From Oceanimonas doudoroffii (GTDB lineage: Bacteria > Pseudomonadota > Gammaproteobacteria > Enterobacterales > Aeromonadaceae), in assembly GCF_002242685.1 (NCBI RefSeq), contig NZ_NBIM01000001.1, positions 1,736,001 through 1,800,000 of the forward strand: 64,000 nucleotides of DNA, in the 5' to 3' direction. Within the stretch, counting starts at the first letter, position 1, and each line of letters begins with the position of its first letter. The notes beneath the pieces are model-generated. The model did not search any database. It was given only the letters and a program-made list of their open reading frames with translations, and was not told where the DNA came from. Positions 49,603-59,125 of this stretch are shown piece after piece. The position numbers were made by a program, and so were the translations under genes.

Positions 49603-50883
49603 ATGGGACGTTTGCATAAAGAACTGGGACTGGGCTATGGCACCGGCATGATGGCTACTTCGCTGCTGGGCAGCGGCATTTTCGTGGTGCCGGCGGTGGC
49701 CGCCGGCCTGGCCGGGGCAGACTCGCTGTGGGCCTGGCTGTTGCTGATGGTATTGGTGTTACCGGTGGCCTTTACCTTTGCCCGCCTGGGCCGGGCCTTT
49801 CCCCATGCCGGTGGCGCACCCCACCTGATTGGCCGGGCCCTGGGCCTGCCCATGGAAAAACTGGCCGCCTTTTTGTTTCTGGCGGTGCTGCCGGTGGGCC
49901 TGCCCGCCATGCTGACCCTGACCACCGGTTTCTGGCATGCGCTGTTTCCACTCAATGACGCCGGCGATCTGTTGATCCAGCTCGGCAGCCTGGGGCTGGT
50001 GCTGCTGCTGGGCAGCCGCCCCGGCGGCGCCTCGGGGCTGGTGCAGCTGATGATTGCGATCACCATCGTCGGGCTGCTGGTGGCGGTGTGGCTGGCGGGC
50101 GGCCTGGCCGCCAGTGCCGCCGCCACCCTGCCGGCGCCCTCCACCGTTAGCTGGGGCACGCTGCCGGCAGTGCTGGCGGTGATGTTCTGGTGCTTTGTGG
50201 GGCTCGAAGCCTTTACCCACATGGGCGAGGAGTTTCGTCGCCCGGAGCGGGACTTTCCCCTGGCGCTGTTGTTGGGGGTGCTGCTCGCGGGCCTGGTATA
50301 TTTCGCCTATGCTATGGCGGTGGTGAAGTTCGGACTCTATGGTGACGAGCGCACCAACACCACCTCCTTCCCGGTGCTGCTGGCCATGCTGTTTGGCGAG
50401 CCCGGCCGCTGGGTTGCCGCCCTGGTCGGCTACGCGGCCTGCTTTGCCGGCCTCAATCTCTATGTGCAGGGCTTTGGCCGGCTGCTATGGAGCCTGGCCG
50501 ACGAAGGCAAGCTGCCGGCATCTCTGGGTCGACTCAACCGCCACGGCGCTCCTTTTCGCGCCCTGTGCTGGGTGGTGGCGGCCTGCACCCTGTGCGTGCT
50601 TGCCGCCTGGCTGTTTCGACTGCCGCTGGAAACCCTGATGCGCTACGCCAACGGCAACTTTGTGCTGGTCTACCTGCTGGCAATGATCGCCGGGGTCAGG
50701 CTGCTTACCGGCTTCTGGCGTGCCCTAGCCCTGGTGGCCACCCTGCTGTGCGCCGGCGTCTTTGTGTCGCTGGGGCTGGAGGCGGGATACGCCCTGGTGC
50801 TGGGCGCCGGCTTTATCGGCGCAAGGGCGATCGGCGCGCGACGGGCCCGTCCGCAACTGGCCGCAAAGCGCCAGCGCCTTTAA
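49603..50883 (+). CDS. yjeH: L-methionine/branched-chain amino acid exporter YjeH
   Basis: A 426-residue APC-superfamily transporter with about 12 helices. LGLGYGTGMMATSLLGSGIF, LFLAVLPVGLPAMLTLTTGF, VMFWCFVGLEAFTHMGEEFR and PERDFPLALLLGVLLAGLVY align well with E. coli YjeH, reported to export methionine and branched-chain amino acids. The start at 49603 matches the YjeH N-terminus. It is divergent from an Lrp/AsnC gene. Confidence 0.9.
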   Translation: MGRLHKELGLGYGTGMMATSLLGSGIFVVPAVAAGLAGADSLWAWLLLMVLVLPVAFTFARLGRAFPHAGGAPHLIGRALGLPMEKLAAFLFLAVLPVGLPAMLTLTTGFWHALFPLNDAGDLLIQLGSLGLVLLLGSRPGGASGLVQLMIAITIVGLLVAVWLAGGLAASAAATLPAPSTVSWGTLPAVLAVMFWCFVGLEAFTHMGEEFRRPERDFPLALLLGVLLAGLVYFAYAMAVVKFGLYGDERTNTTSFPVLLAMLFGEPGRWVAALVGYAACFAGLNLYVQGFGRLLWSLADEGKLPASLGRLNRHGAPFRALCWVVAACTLCVLAAWLFRLPLETLMRYANGNFVLVYLLAMIAGVRLLTGFWRALALVATLLCAGVFVSLGLEAGYALVLGAGFIGARAIGARRARPQLAAKRQRL

Positions 50884-50897
50884 ACGCCGTTGGCGAC

Positions 50898-51992
50898 TCA
50901 GTCCAGCCGCTTGTGAAAGCGGCGGGCAGCCACCACCAGGCCGAGCAGGGTAAAACCGGCCAGCCAGAGGGTGTCAAAAGCCAGGGAGGCAAGGCTCGCA
51001 TCACGCAGCAAAATGCCCCGGGCCAGTCGCATGTAATGAGTGGCGGGCAGGCCTTCGGCCAGCCACTGGGCCGCTACCGGCATGCCCTCGTAGGGAAACA
51101 TGAAGCCCGACAGCAGAATGGACGGCATCAGCACAAACACCGTCATCTGCATGGCCTGCAGCTGGTTGCGGGCCAGGGTGGAGATCACCAGCCCCAGCAC
51201 CAGACTGGCGGCAATAAACAACAGGGTGGCCAGCAGTAGCTGCAGCGGGCTGCCGTTGATGGGCACATCAAACAGCGCCACCCCCAGCGCCAGAATGAGC
51301 ACCAGCTGCACCAGACCGGCAAAAATATAGGGCACGATCTTGCCGATCATCAGCTCCATGGGACTCACCGGGGTAGTGATCAACCACTCCAGGTTACCCC
51401 GCTCCCGCTCCCGCACCACCGCCAGGGCGGTAAACAGCACCATGGTCATGGTCAGGATCACCCCGATAAGCCCAGGAATAATGTTTACCGCCGCCCGCTG
51501 CTCCGGGTTGAACAGCAGGGTCACCGCAAAGGGCGCATTCCGCCCCGGCGCTTGCGATATTTCCGGCAGGGCCGCCTGGCGCAACAGGGCATTGGCCAGC
51601 AAGGGATCCGTCCCATCCACCAGCCACTGTCCCAGCGGTCGCTCGTCCTGACGCCGGCGCGCCAGATCCACCGGCAGCACCAGCGCCGCCTTCACCCGTC
51701 CCGCGGTTATCGCCGCCTCGGCGTCGGCCGGCCGCACCAGCCGCTCCCTGAAGACAACCAGACCTCCGGCCTCCAGCCGCGCCGCCAGCGCCCGGCTGCC
51801 GGCGGTTTGCGCCTGATCCACCAGCGCCGCCGGAATATGCCGCACCTTGGTGTTGATGGCATAGCCAAACAGCAGCAACTGCAACAGCGGCACCATGATC
51901 ACCATGGCAAAGGTGAGTCGGTCCCGGGACAACTGGCGGAACTCCTTGACGGTAATGGCCTGAATACGACGCAGACGTATGAGCAGGTTCAT
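50898..51992 (-). CDS. ABC-2 type export permease
   Basis: A 364-residue permease with an N-terminal helix (FAMVIMVPLLQLLLFGYAIN), a long periplasmic region and five C-terminal helices, including FTALAVVRERERGNLEWLIT, the ABC-2 hallmark. It resembles YhhJ/YbhR. Start overlaps the ATPase stop (ATGA). A single permease implies a homodimer. Substrate unknown; drugs or lipophilic compounds are usual for the group. Confidence 0.88.
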   Translation of the reverse strand: MNLLIRLRRIQAITVKEFRQLSRDRLTFAMVIMVPLLQLLLFGYAINTKVRHIPAALVDQAQTAGSRALAARLEAGGLVVFRERLVRPADAEAAITAGRVKAALVLPVDLARRRQDERPLGQWLVDGTDPLLANALLRQAALPEISQAPGRNAPFAVTLLFNPEQRAAVNIIPGLIGVILTMTMVLFTALAVVRERERGNLEWLITTPVSPMELMIGKIVPYIFAGLVQLVLILALGVALFDVPINGSPLQLLLATLLFIAASLVLGLVISTLARNQLQAMQMTVFVLMPSILLSGFMFPYEGMPVAAQWLAEGLPATHYMRLARGILLRDASLASLAFDTLWLAGFTLLGLVVAARRFHKRLD

Positions 51993-52915
51993 GGGGAAGC
52001 CCCGGTGCGGCTCACAAACACGTCTTCCAGGCTGGGGCGTACCCGTGTCAGCTCGGCTCCGTTCAGGCGTTCGGGTAGTTGCCGGCGCAGCCAGTGTTCC
52101 GGCTGCTCGATGCGGCCATCGACCAACACCCTCAGGCGCAGGCCCAACTGGGCGGCGGAATGCACCTCCCCAAGCGCCAACAGATCACGTTTCAGCTCGC
52201 GCAGCCCGGTAGTAAGCACTTCCACCACGGTGACCCCCAACCCATTCATCAGCTGCTCCGGCGAACCATCGGCCCGCTTGACCCCCTCATCCAGAATCGC
52301 CAGGCCATGGCAACGTTCGGCCTCGTCCATATAGTGAGTACTGACCACTATGCTGGTACCGGTGTCGCACAGATCGAACAGTGTTTCCCAGAAATCACGG
52401 CGGTTCTCCGGATCCACCGCCGAGGTAGGCTCGTCGAGAAAAAGCAGAGCCGGACGGTGCACTATGGCCGCCGCCAGTGCCAGCCGCTGGCGCTGACCGC
52501 CACTTAAAGAGCCCGCCAGCCGCTCCGACAGTGCCGCAAGCTCGTGGGTGGCCAGCAGCTCATGAATACGCTCCCTTGCCTGCCGGCCACTCAAGCCCTG
52601 CACCCGGGCCACAAAGGCCAGGTTTTCCTGTACCGACAGGTCCTCATAAAGGGAAAAGCGCTGGGTCATGTACCCCACTCGCCGGCGCAGGGCCTCGGCC
52701 TGCCGGGGAACCGGCAGCCCCAGCACGGTCACCTGACCATCACTGGGCAGCAGCAGGCCGGTAAGCATGCGCAAACAGGTCGACTTACCGCTGCCGTTTG
52801 GGCCGAGAAAGCCGTAGATGGTGCCGGCGGGAATGGCCAGATCGAGCCGGTTCACCGCCACCAGCTCACCAAATCGTCGAGTCAGGCCGTGCGCCTCTAT
52901 GGCCAGTTCGCTCAT
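51989..52915 (-). CDS. ABC-2 exporter ATP-binding protein
   Basis: A 308-residue ATPase with Walker A GPNGSGKST, signature LSGGQRQRLALAAAI, Walker B LLFLDEPTSAVDPENR and switch VSTHYMDEA. A longer in-frame ORF extends upstream, but the ATG at 52915 overlaps the stop of the fusion protein gene (ATGA) and begins at the family start. The C-terminal 70 residues are the typical DUF4162-like tail. Partner of the permease downstream. Confidence 0.92.
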   Translation of the reverse strand: MSELAIEAHGLTRRFGELVAVNRLDLAIPAGTIYGFLGPNGSGKSTCLRMLTGLLLPSDGQVTVLGLPVPRQAEALRRRVGYMTQRFSLYEDLSVQENLAFVARVQGLSGRQARERIHELLATHELAALSERLAGSLSGGQRQRLALAAAIVHRPALLFLDEPTSAVDPENRRDFWETLFDLCDTGTSIVVSTHYMDEAERCHGLAILDEGVKRADGSPEQLMNGLGVTVVEVLTTGLRELKRDLLALGEVHSAAQLGLRLRVLVDGRIEQPEHWLRRQLPERLNGAELTRVRPSLEDVFVSRTGASP

Positions 52916-53868
52916 GGTCCCTCCGGCACCACCCAGGCGGGCACGCCGGACGGCAGCTCCGCCGCCTCCGGCGGCAACTGCACTCGGGCCAGATACATCA
53001 GCCGGCTGCGCTCGCCCTCGCTCAGGGCATAGTAGGGACCAAACACCGGCTCTGTGGCCACCCAGCCGAGCCGACCGCCGAAGGGCTCGGTCAGGCCTTC
53101 CACCCACACCTGCATGGCATCCCCCAGGCGCAACCCGGTGCGCGCTGGCGCCGGCACATAGACCTCGGCATAAGGGGCGATGTCGGTTTCCAGTATTGCC
53201 ACCACGGCACCCGCCGCCACCCTGTCCCCCACCCGGTAGGGAAGCTGCTCAACCACGCCGGCGCGACTGGCCTCGATGCTGAGTTCACTCAACCTGAACC
53301 TGGCCAGGGCCAGCTCGGCCCGGCTGGCATCCCGCGCCGCCTCGGCCGCGGTGATGTCTTGCGCCCGGCTGCCCGTTTCTGCCCGCGCCAGCCGCTGCCG
53401 AGCCGCCTCAACCTGGGCCTGCAGACGATCATGCTCTGCCTGCACCCGGTCCAGCTCCGCCCGGCTGGCCAGCCGACTTGAAGTGAGCACCCGCACTCGC
53501 TCCAGGTTGCGCCTCGCCTCAGGCAACAACGCCTCCAGCTGGGCCAGCTCGGCCCGGGCGGTTTTGATGTCTTCCACTCGGCTGCCCGCCTGCAACAGCG
53601 CCAGCCCCGCCTCGGCCTGGCGCAACCGGGCCCCTTGCCGCGCCACTTCCAGCCGCAGGCGCTCCGGGTTCAGCTGCATCAGCAGGGCGCCGGTCGATAC
53701 CCGGTCACCCTCCGTCACCGGCTGCGCCAGCACCAGCTCGGACGCCGGGGCGAGCAGCTCAATGCGGTCCCGCTCCAGGGTACCCAGCCAGGGAACCGGC
53801 CCAGCGGGGTTGCAACCAGCCAGCAACAGGCCAAAGGCACAAAACAACAGGCGGCATAAAGCGGACAT
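52912..53868 (-). CDS. HlyD-family membrane fusion lipoprotein
   Basis: A 318-residue periplasmic adaptor with lipoprotein signal MSALCRLLFCAFGLLLAGC (lipobox LAGC). A long helical hairpin of heptad-like repeats (about residues 85-190) carries the coiled coil, and the lipoyl/barrel halves flank it. The start at 53868 has GGAAT upstream; 53880 is an alternative. It is the first gene of the exporter operon. No outer-membrane TolC-type gene is adjacent. YhiI/YbhG are the closest analogues by architecture. Confidence 0.88.
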   Translation of the reverse strand: MSALCRLLFCAFGLLLAGCNPAGPVPWLGTLERDRIELLAPASELVLAQPVTEGDRVSTGALLMQLNPERLRLEVARQGARLRQAEAGLALLQAGSRVEDIKTARAELAQLEALLPEARRNLERVRVLTSSRLASRAELDRVQAEHDRLQAQVEAARQRLARAETGSRAQDITAAEAARDASRAELALARFRLSELSIEASRAGVVEQLPYRVGDRVAAGAVVAILETDIAPYAEVYVPAPARTGLRLGDAMQVWVEGLTEPFGGRLGWVATEPVFGPYYALSEGERSRLMYLARVQLPPEAAELPSGVPAWVVPEGP

Positions 53869-54016
53869 AAGGGATTCCATTGGAATTGATGGTTTCAGCT
53901 TAGCCGAGTGCGGGCCGTTGAGGTTTGCGCTACATCAGCCCGGCATGCAGTTCACCGACAATCCGAGTAACATAGCGCCCCATACATTGTCCCGACGTCA
54001 AGGAAAGGAACCACCC

Positions 54017-54814
54017 ATGCCCATCACTCAGGAACTGCTTAACCAGACCGATGCCCTCGCCCGCCAGGCCGGTGACGCCATTATGGAAATTTACGGCCGG
54101 GACTTTGCCGTCGAACACAAGGAAGACAACTCTCCGCTCACCGAGGCCGATGCCGCCGCCCATCAGATCATCGTCAACGGGCTGAAGACATTACCGCTCA
54201 CCGCCCCCATTCTGTCGGAGGAAGACACCGCAGGTTTTGCCGGGGCCGATGACCAGGGCCGCTACTGGCTGGTAGACCCTCTGGACGGCACCAAGGAATT
54301 CATCAAGCGTAATGGCGAGTTCACCGTCAACATTGCCCTGATCGAACAGGGCGAGCCGGTACTGGGTGTGGTTTATGCCCCGGCACTGGGCCTGGGCTAT
54401 ATGGCCGCCAAAGGGTTGGGAGCCTTTAAAACGGAGGGAAATGGGGAGCCTGAAGCCATTCGCGTGGTGGAGCATAAAGAGGGCCAGCCCTGGCGGGTGG
54501 TGGGCAGCCGCTCCCATGCCGGCGGCGAATTGCCGGCCTTGCTGGCAAAACTGGGTGAGCACGAGCTGGTGGCCATGGGCAGCTCGCTGAAACTCTGCCT
54601 GGTGGCGGAGGGCAAGGCCGATGTGTATCCGCGACTGGGCCCTACTTCGCTGTGGGACACGGGTGCCGCCCAGTGTGTGGTGGAACAGGCCGGCGGCCGA
54701 GTGCTGCAGCTGAACGGTGAACCACTGGGCTACGCCAATACTCGGGAAGTGCTTAATCCGTACTTTCTGGCACTGGGCGAAAATGGAGTGGACTGGCCGG
54801 CGCTGTTTGGCTGA
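54017..54814 (+). CDS. cysQ: 3'(2'),5'-bisphosphate nucleotidase CysQ
   Basis: A 265-residue magnesium-dependent phosphatase of the inositol-monophosphatase fold, which removes PAP in sulfur assimilation. Metal sites are in ILSEED, WLVDPLDGTKEFIKRNGEFT, and WDTGAAQCVVEQAGG. A much longer in-frame ORF exists upstream but is antisense to the HlyD gene; the ATG at 54017 follows GGAAAGGAACC and starts at the family N-terminus. Monocistronic, with its own terminator. Confidence 0.95.
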   Translation: MPITQELLNQTDALARQAGDAIMEIYGRDFAVEHKEDNSPLTEADAAAHQIIVNGLKTLPLTAPILSEEDTAGFAGADDQGRYWLVDPLDGTKEFIKRNGEFTVNIALIEQGEPVLGVVYAPALGLGYMAAKGLGAFKTEGNGEPEAIRVVEHKEGQPWRVVGSRSHAGGELPALLAKLGEHELVAMGSSLKLCLVAEGKADVYPRLGPTSLWDTGAAQCVVEQAGGRVLQLNGEPLGYANTREVLNPYFLALGENGVDWPALFG

Positions 54815-54837
54815 CACGGACGGCCATCACCGAATCG

Positions 54838-54868
54838 AAAAGGGCGGCGCTAAGCCGCCCTTGGTTTA
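54838..54868 (+). terminator. Terminator after cysQ
   Basis: AAGGGCGGC, 5-base loop, GCCGCCCTT followed by GGTTTATT, 25 bases past the stop. The A-rich start could also serve the convergent fghA transcript. Confidence 0.75.
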
Positions 54869-54891
54869 TTCAGTAAAGGCCTGGGCTGTGC

Positions 54892-55728
54892 TTATGCGCC
54901 CAAATGGCGGGCGTGAAACCGCAGATGTTCTGCAATAAAGCTGGCGATGAAGTAGTAGCTGTGATCGTAGCCGGGCTGCAGGCGCAGCTCGAGATCGGCA
55001 CCGCTTTCTTCGGCGGCGGCTTTAAGCGCCTGGGGCTTGAGCTGTTCGGCCAGGAAGTTGTCGGCTTCGCCCTGGTCCACCAGCACCGGCAGGGAACAAC
55101 CCTTTGCTTTCAGCAGCAGGCTGGCGTCGTAGTCGGCCCAGGCCGCCTTGTCTTCACCCAGATAGGCGCCCAGGGCCTTGTGGCCCCAGGGGCAGTCGGT
55201 GGGGTTGGAGATGGGTGCAAAGGCCGATACCGACACAAACCGCTCCGGGTTGCGCAGCGCCAGCACCAGGGCGCCGTGGCCGCCCATGGAGTGACCGCTG
55301 ATGGCCCGTTTGCCGTTGAGCGGCAGTTCGCTTTCCACCAGTGCCGGCAGCTCGCTCAGCACATAGTCATACATGTGATAATGGCGGTTCCAGGGCGCTT
55401 GCGTGGCATTCACATAAAAACCCGCCCCCAGGCCCAGATCGTAGGCACCGTCGACGTCGTCGGCCACGCCCTCGCCCCGAGGGCTGGTGTCGGGAATGAT
55501 CAGCGCCAGGCCAAGCTCGGCGGCCGCCCGCTGGGCGCCGGCCTTGGCAGAAAAGTTCTCGTCGGTACAGGTCAGTCCCGACAGCCAGTAAACCGCCGGT
55601 ACCGCACCCTGCTCGGCCTGAGGCGGCAGAAACACGGAAAACTGCATGCTGCAGTTGAGGGTGTTGGAGTCGTGCTGATAGCGGATTTGGCGACCACCAA
55701 AGCACTTTTGCTCTTGTACCAGTTGCAT
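54892..55728 (-). CDS. fghA: S-formylglutathione hydrolase
   Basis: A 278-residue esterase-D-type serine hydrolase that releases formate and glutathione. The nucleophile is in [10 protein letters not shown], and [16 protein letters not shown] and [12 protein letters not shown] are diagnostic. The Asp and His of the triad lie in [11 protein letters not shown] and PGYDHSYYF. It lies downstream of adhC in the same direction, giving the two-step glutathione-dependent formaldehyde route, though a 128-bp REP-containing spacer separates them. Confidence 0.95.
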   Translation of the reverse strand: MQLVQEQKCFGGRQIRYQHDSNTLNCSMQFSVFLPPQAEQGAVPAVYWLSGLTCTDENFSAKAGAQRAAAELGLALIIPDTSPRGEGVADDVDGAYDLGLGAGFYVNATQAPWNRHYHMYDYVLSELPALVESELPLNGKRAISGHSMGGHGALVLALRNPERFVSVSAFAPISNPTDCPWGHKALGAYLGEDKAAWADYDASLLLKAKGCSLPVLVDQGEADNFLAEQLKPQALKAAAEESGADLELRLQPGYDHSYYFIASFIAEHLRFHARHLGA

Positions 55729-55759
55729 GTGGGATCCTTTGAAAATCGGCTGAAAAGAA

Positions 55760-55781
55760 GGCCTGCTGCGCAGGCCCTTTT
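55760..55781. terminator. GC hairpin with flanking A/T tracts between adhC and fghA
   Basis: GGCCTGC, TGC, GCAGGCC then CTTTT. On the minus strand it is followed by TTCTTTTC, so it may partly terminate adhC transcripts before fghA. Confidence 0.5.
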
Positions 55782-55782
55782 G

Positions 55783-55804
55783 GTAGGCCCGGTTTTAACC
55801 GGGC
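55783..55804 (+). repeat. REP element, GTAGGCCC family
   Basis: GTAG head followed by a GCCCGG..CCGGGC hairpin with a TTTTAA loop. Same design as the copies at 14351, 55829, 57045 and 57098. Confidence 0.75.
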
Positions 55805-55828
55805 AGCTTGTACAACATGTATCGCCTC

Positions 55829-55851
55829 GCCCCCAATAAATTGAGGCCTGC
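55829..55851 (-). repeat. Degenerate REP element, GTAGGCCC family
   Basis: On the minus strand it reads GCAGGCCTCAA, TTTA, TTGGGGGC: the loop and spacing of the family with several arm changes and a GCAG head. Opposite orientation to the copy at 55783, so the two form a BIME-like pair just beyond the adhC stop. Confidence 0.55.
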
Positions 55852-55856
55852 CGATA

Positions 55857-56990
<1,134 letters not shown>

Positions 56991-57044
56991 CTATTTGCTT
57001 TTTAAAGCGATAAATTGCAGTAACGTCAGCGTCTGTAACATTTC

Positions 57045-57119
57045 GCCCCGTTAAAACGGGGCCTACCAAGGGCGCAACATGTAAAAATATTGCACTTGTA
57101 GGCCCGAGTTTATTCGGGC
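57045..57119. repeat. BIME-like inverted pair of REP elements (GTAGGCCC family)
   Basis: The unit at 57045-57066 (minus) has arms GCCCCG/CGGGGC around TTTTAA; the unit at 57098-57119 (plus) has arms GCCCGA/TCGGGC around GTTTAT or similar. Both have GTAG heads, 31 bases apart and facing each other. They lie in the adhC-lysR promoter space, so any promoter here must coexist with them. Confidence 0.75.
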
Positions 57120-57220
57120 AAATCGTACAGCGCTCCCCGAAGGGGATGCCGGCTATTGTAATACGGCCGTTTCCAATGATAATGCTCAGCAAGGCAAATG
57201 ATTTTTACCCGTGAGTAACA

Positions 57221-58090
57221 ATGACCCACTGGGAAGGCATTAACGAGTTCATCAGTGTAGTAGAAACGGAAAGCTTCACCGCCGCCGCCCGCCGGCTGAA
57301 CGTGTCGGTGGCACACGTAAGCCGGCGCATCAACCAGCTGGAAAAACGACTGGGAGCCAAACTACTCTATCGCACCACCCGCAAGCTGCACCTGACCGAG
57401 ACCGGACGCATCTATTACCGTCAGGTACGCCGGGTGCAGGACGAACTGCAGGCCGCCGAGCAGCAGGTGATGGCGATGGAAGGCAACCCGGCGGGCAAGC
57501 TGCGCATTACCGCCCCCGTCTATTACGGCGAGCAGTTCCTGGCGCCGCTGGTGAACGACTTTCTGCTCCGTTACCCGGAGCTCAAGCTCGACATGGTGCT
57601 CACCAACCAGACGGTGGATTTGGTGCAGGAAGGCTTTGACCTGGCCATTCGCCTAGGCACCCTGGACTCTTCAAGCCTGATGTGCCGCAAACTGGCCCGA
57701 CGCACCCAGTATTTGTGCGCCGCCCCCGACTACCTGAGCCGCTACGGCACCCCGGGGCAGATCGGCGATCTGGGCCGGCACCGCTGTCTGGCCGGCACCG
57801 TGGATCACTGGCGCTTTCTGGAGCAGGGCAGGCCCCGCGCCTTTCGGCTGCCATCGGGCTGGCACTGTAATTCCGGGTTGGCCCTGAAGGACGCGGCCAT
57901 CAAGGGGCTGGGCATAGTGCAGCTGCCCGACTATTACGTCACCGAAGAGCTGGAAAAGGGATTGCTGGTCAGCCTGCTGGATGAATTCCGCTTGCCGGAC
58001 GACGGGGTCTGGGTGGTGTACCCCAATAACCGGCACCTGTCGCCCCGTGTGCGACTGCTGGTGGACTACCTGGTGGAACAACTGGGCTAG
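57221..58090 (+). CDS. LysR-family regulator next to adhC
   Basis: A 289-residue regulator. The helix-turn-helix is ESFTAAARRLNVSVAHVSRR at about residues 19-38, followed by a LysR substrate-binding domain (GKLRITAPVYYGEQFLAPLV). It belongs to the group that sits divergent to adhC/frmA in many gammaproteobacteria, where it is a likely activator of formaldehyde detoxification. The inducer is unknown. Start is the ATG at 57221; no strong ribosome binding site is visible. Confidence 0.88.
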   Translation: MTHWEGINEFISVVETESFTAAARRLNVSVAHVSRRINQLEKRLGAKLLYRTTRKLHLTETGRIYYRQVRRVQDELQAAEQQVMAMEGNPAGKLRITAPVYYGEQFLAPLVNDFLLRYPELKLDMVLTNQTVDLVQEGFDLAIRLGTLDSSSLMCRKLARRTQYLCAAPDYLSRYGTPGQIGDLGRHRCLAGTVDHWRFLEQGRPRAFRLPSGWHCNSGLALKDAAIKGLGIVQLPDYYVTEELEKGLLVSLLDEFRLPDDGVWVVYPNNRHLSPRVRLLVDYLVEQLG

Positions 58091-58193
58091 AAAGCAAACA
58101 AGGTTCTGAATGGTGCCCAGCTGACTTTATCCCGGCAGCGAGTATACAATTGGCAACATTTCATACAGCCCGCCCCGCCGCAAGGAAGCCGAC

Positions 58194-58964
58194 ATGTCCT
58201 CGTTCAAGCCCTGTGAAATTCTGACGCTTCCTGCCGAAATGACCACCCATCAGCATCACTACAACCAGATGGTCATCGGCCTTAACGGACAAACCGAATT
58301 CGATATTGGCGGCAGTGGCTGCCTGCTCGGCCCCGGTCAGGGCTGCCTGGTGGCCTCCGAGCAGGATCATGCCTTTGGTGGACTGGGTCGCAACAGCATA
58401 CTGGTGGTCAATTTGCCCCCGCTGGTCACCTCATGGCTGCCCGACGGCGACGAGCGGCTGTCAGGCCTGTTTGACCAGCCTCGTTATTTTCAGCTGCCGC
58501 CACAGGCCCGGCAGCTGGTTTCGGCGCTCAGTCAGGAAATCAGCAGCCAGCCGGAAGACGAGCTGCTCGGCCAGGCCTGCGCCCATACCCTGATGTGTGC
58601 ACTGCAGCGGCACATGGCCTTTGCCCAGGCCCGCCCCCGGCGCCCCCAACTGAACATGGATCTGATCGATGATTACATTCGGCTGCACCTGCACCGCAAG
58701 ATCACCGTGACCCAGCTGGCCGGCTGCGTGTTCCTGGGGGAGAGCCAGTTTCACCAGCTGTTCAAGGAGCAGACCGGGCTATCGCCCTATCAGTACGTGT
58801 TGAAACAAAGGCTGGCCGAGGCCTGTCGGTTGCTGGTCTTCAGCCAGCACAGCCTGGCGGACATAGCCCAGCGCTGCGGTTTTTCCAGCCAGAGCCTGTT
58901 CACTCAGGTGTTCAGCCGGCACCACAATGTGTCTCCGGCCCGTTACCGCAAACTGCACGCCTGA
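58194..58964 (+). CDS. AraC-family regulator beside putP (PruR-like)
   Basis: A 256-residue protein. The N-terminal cupin-like sensor (HQHHYNQMVIGLNGQTEFDI) is followed by the two AraC helix-turn-helix units (KITVTQLAGCVFLGESQFHQ and SLADIAQRCGFSSQSLFTQV), ending HHNVSPARYRKL. It sits directly upstream of putP, the place of PruR in pseudomonads and relatives, which activates proline catabolism. Two direct repeats in the putP upstream space are the likely target. Confidence 0.85.
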   Translation: MSSFKPCEILTLPAEMTTHQHHYNQMVIGLNGQTEFDIGGSGCLLGPGQGCLVASEQDHAFGGLGRNSILVVNLPPLVTSWLPDGDERLSGLFDQPRYFQLPPQARQLVSALSQEISSQPEDELLGQACAHTLMCALQRHMAFAQARPRRPQLNMDLIDDYIRLHLHRKITVTQLAGCVFLGESQFHQLFKEQTGLSPYQYVLKQRLAEACRLLVFSQHSLADIAQRCGFSSQSLFTQVFSRHHNVSPARYRKLHA

Positions 58965-58977
58965 TCACAACCACACC

Positions 58978-59009
58978 AAAACCGGAGCTTTACTAAAAAA
59001 AACCGGAGC
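58978..59009 (+). promoter_or_regulatory. Tandem AraC-type half-sites upstream of putP
   Basis: AAAACCGGAGC occurs twice, at 58978-58988 and 58999-59009, exactly 21 bases apart, which places the two sites on the same helix face two turns apart. This is the usual geometry for an AraC-family activator. The putP ATG is about 117 bases downstream. Confidence 0.6.
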
Positions 59010-59125
59010 ATTCCAAAAGACTCATCATTGGCCAGGCCCTACTATCCTCGACTATAACAAAACCTTAACCAAGGACCACGCGTCCTGCGTGTGCAAGTCA
59101 GGAATCCATCCTGGAGGAATAGGGA

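Noticed and set aside
53276..54016. N-terminal extension of the cysQ frame
   Set aside because: It is antisense to the HlyD gene, low-complexity Ser/Arg-rich, and cysQ has a good ribosome binding site and family start at 54017.
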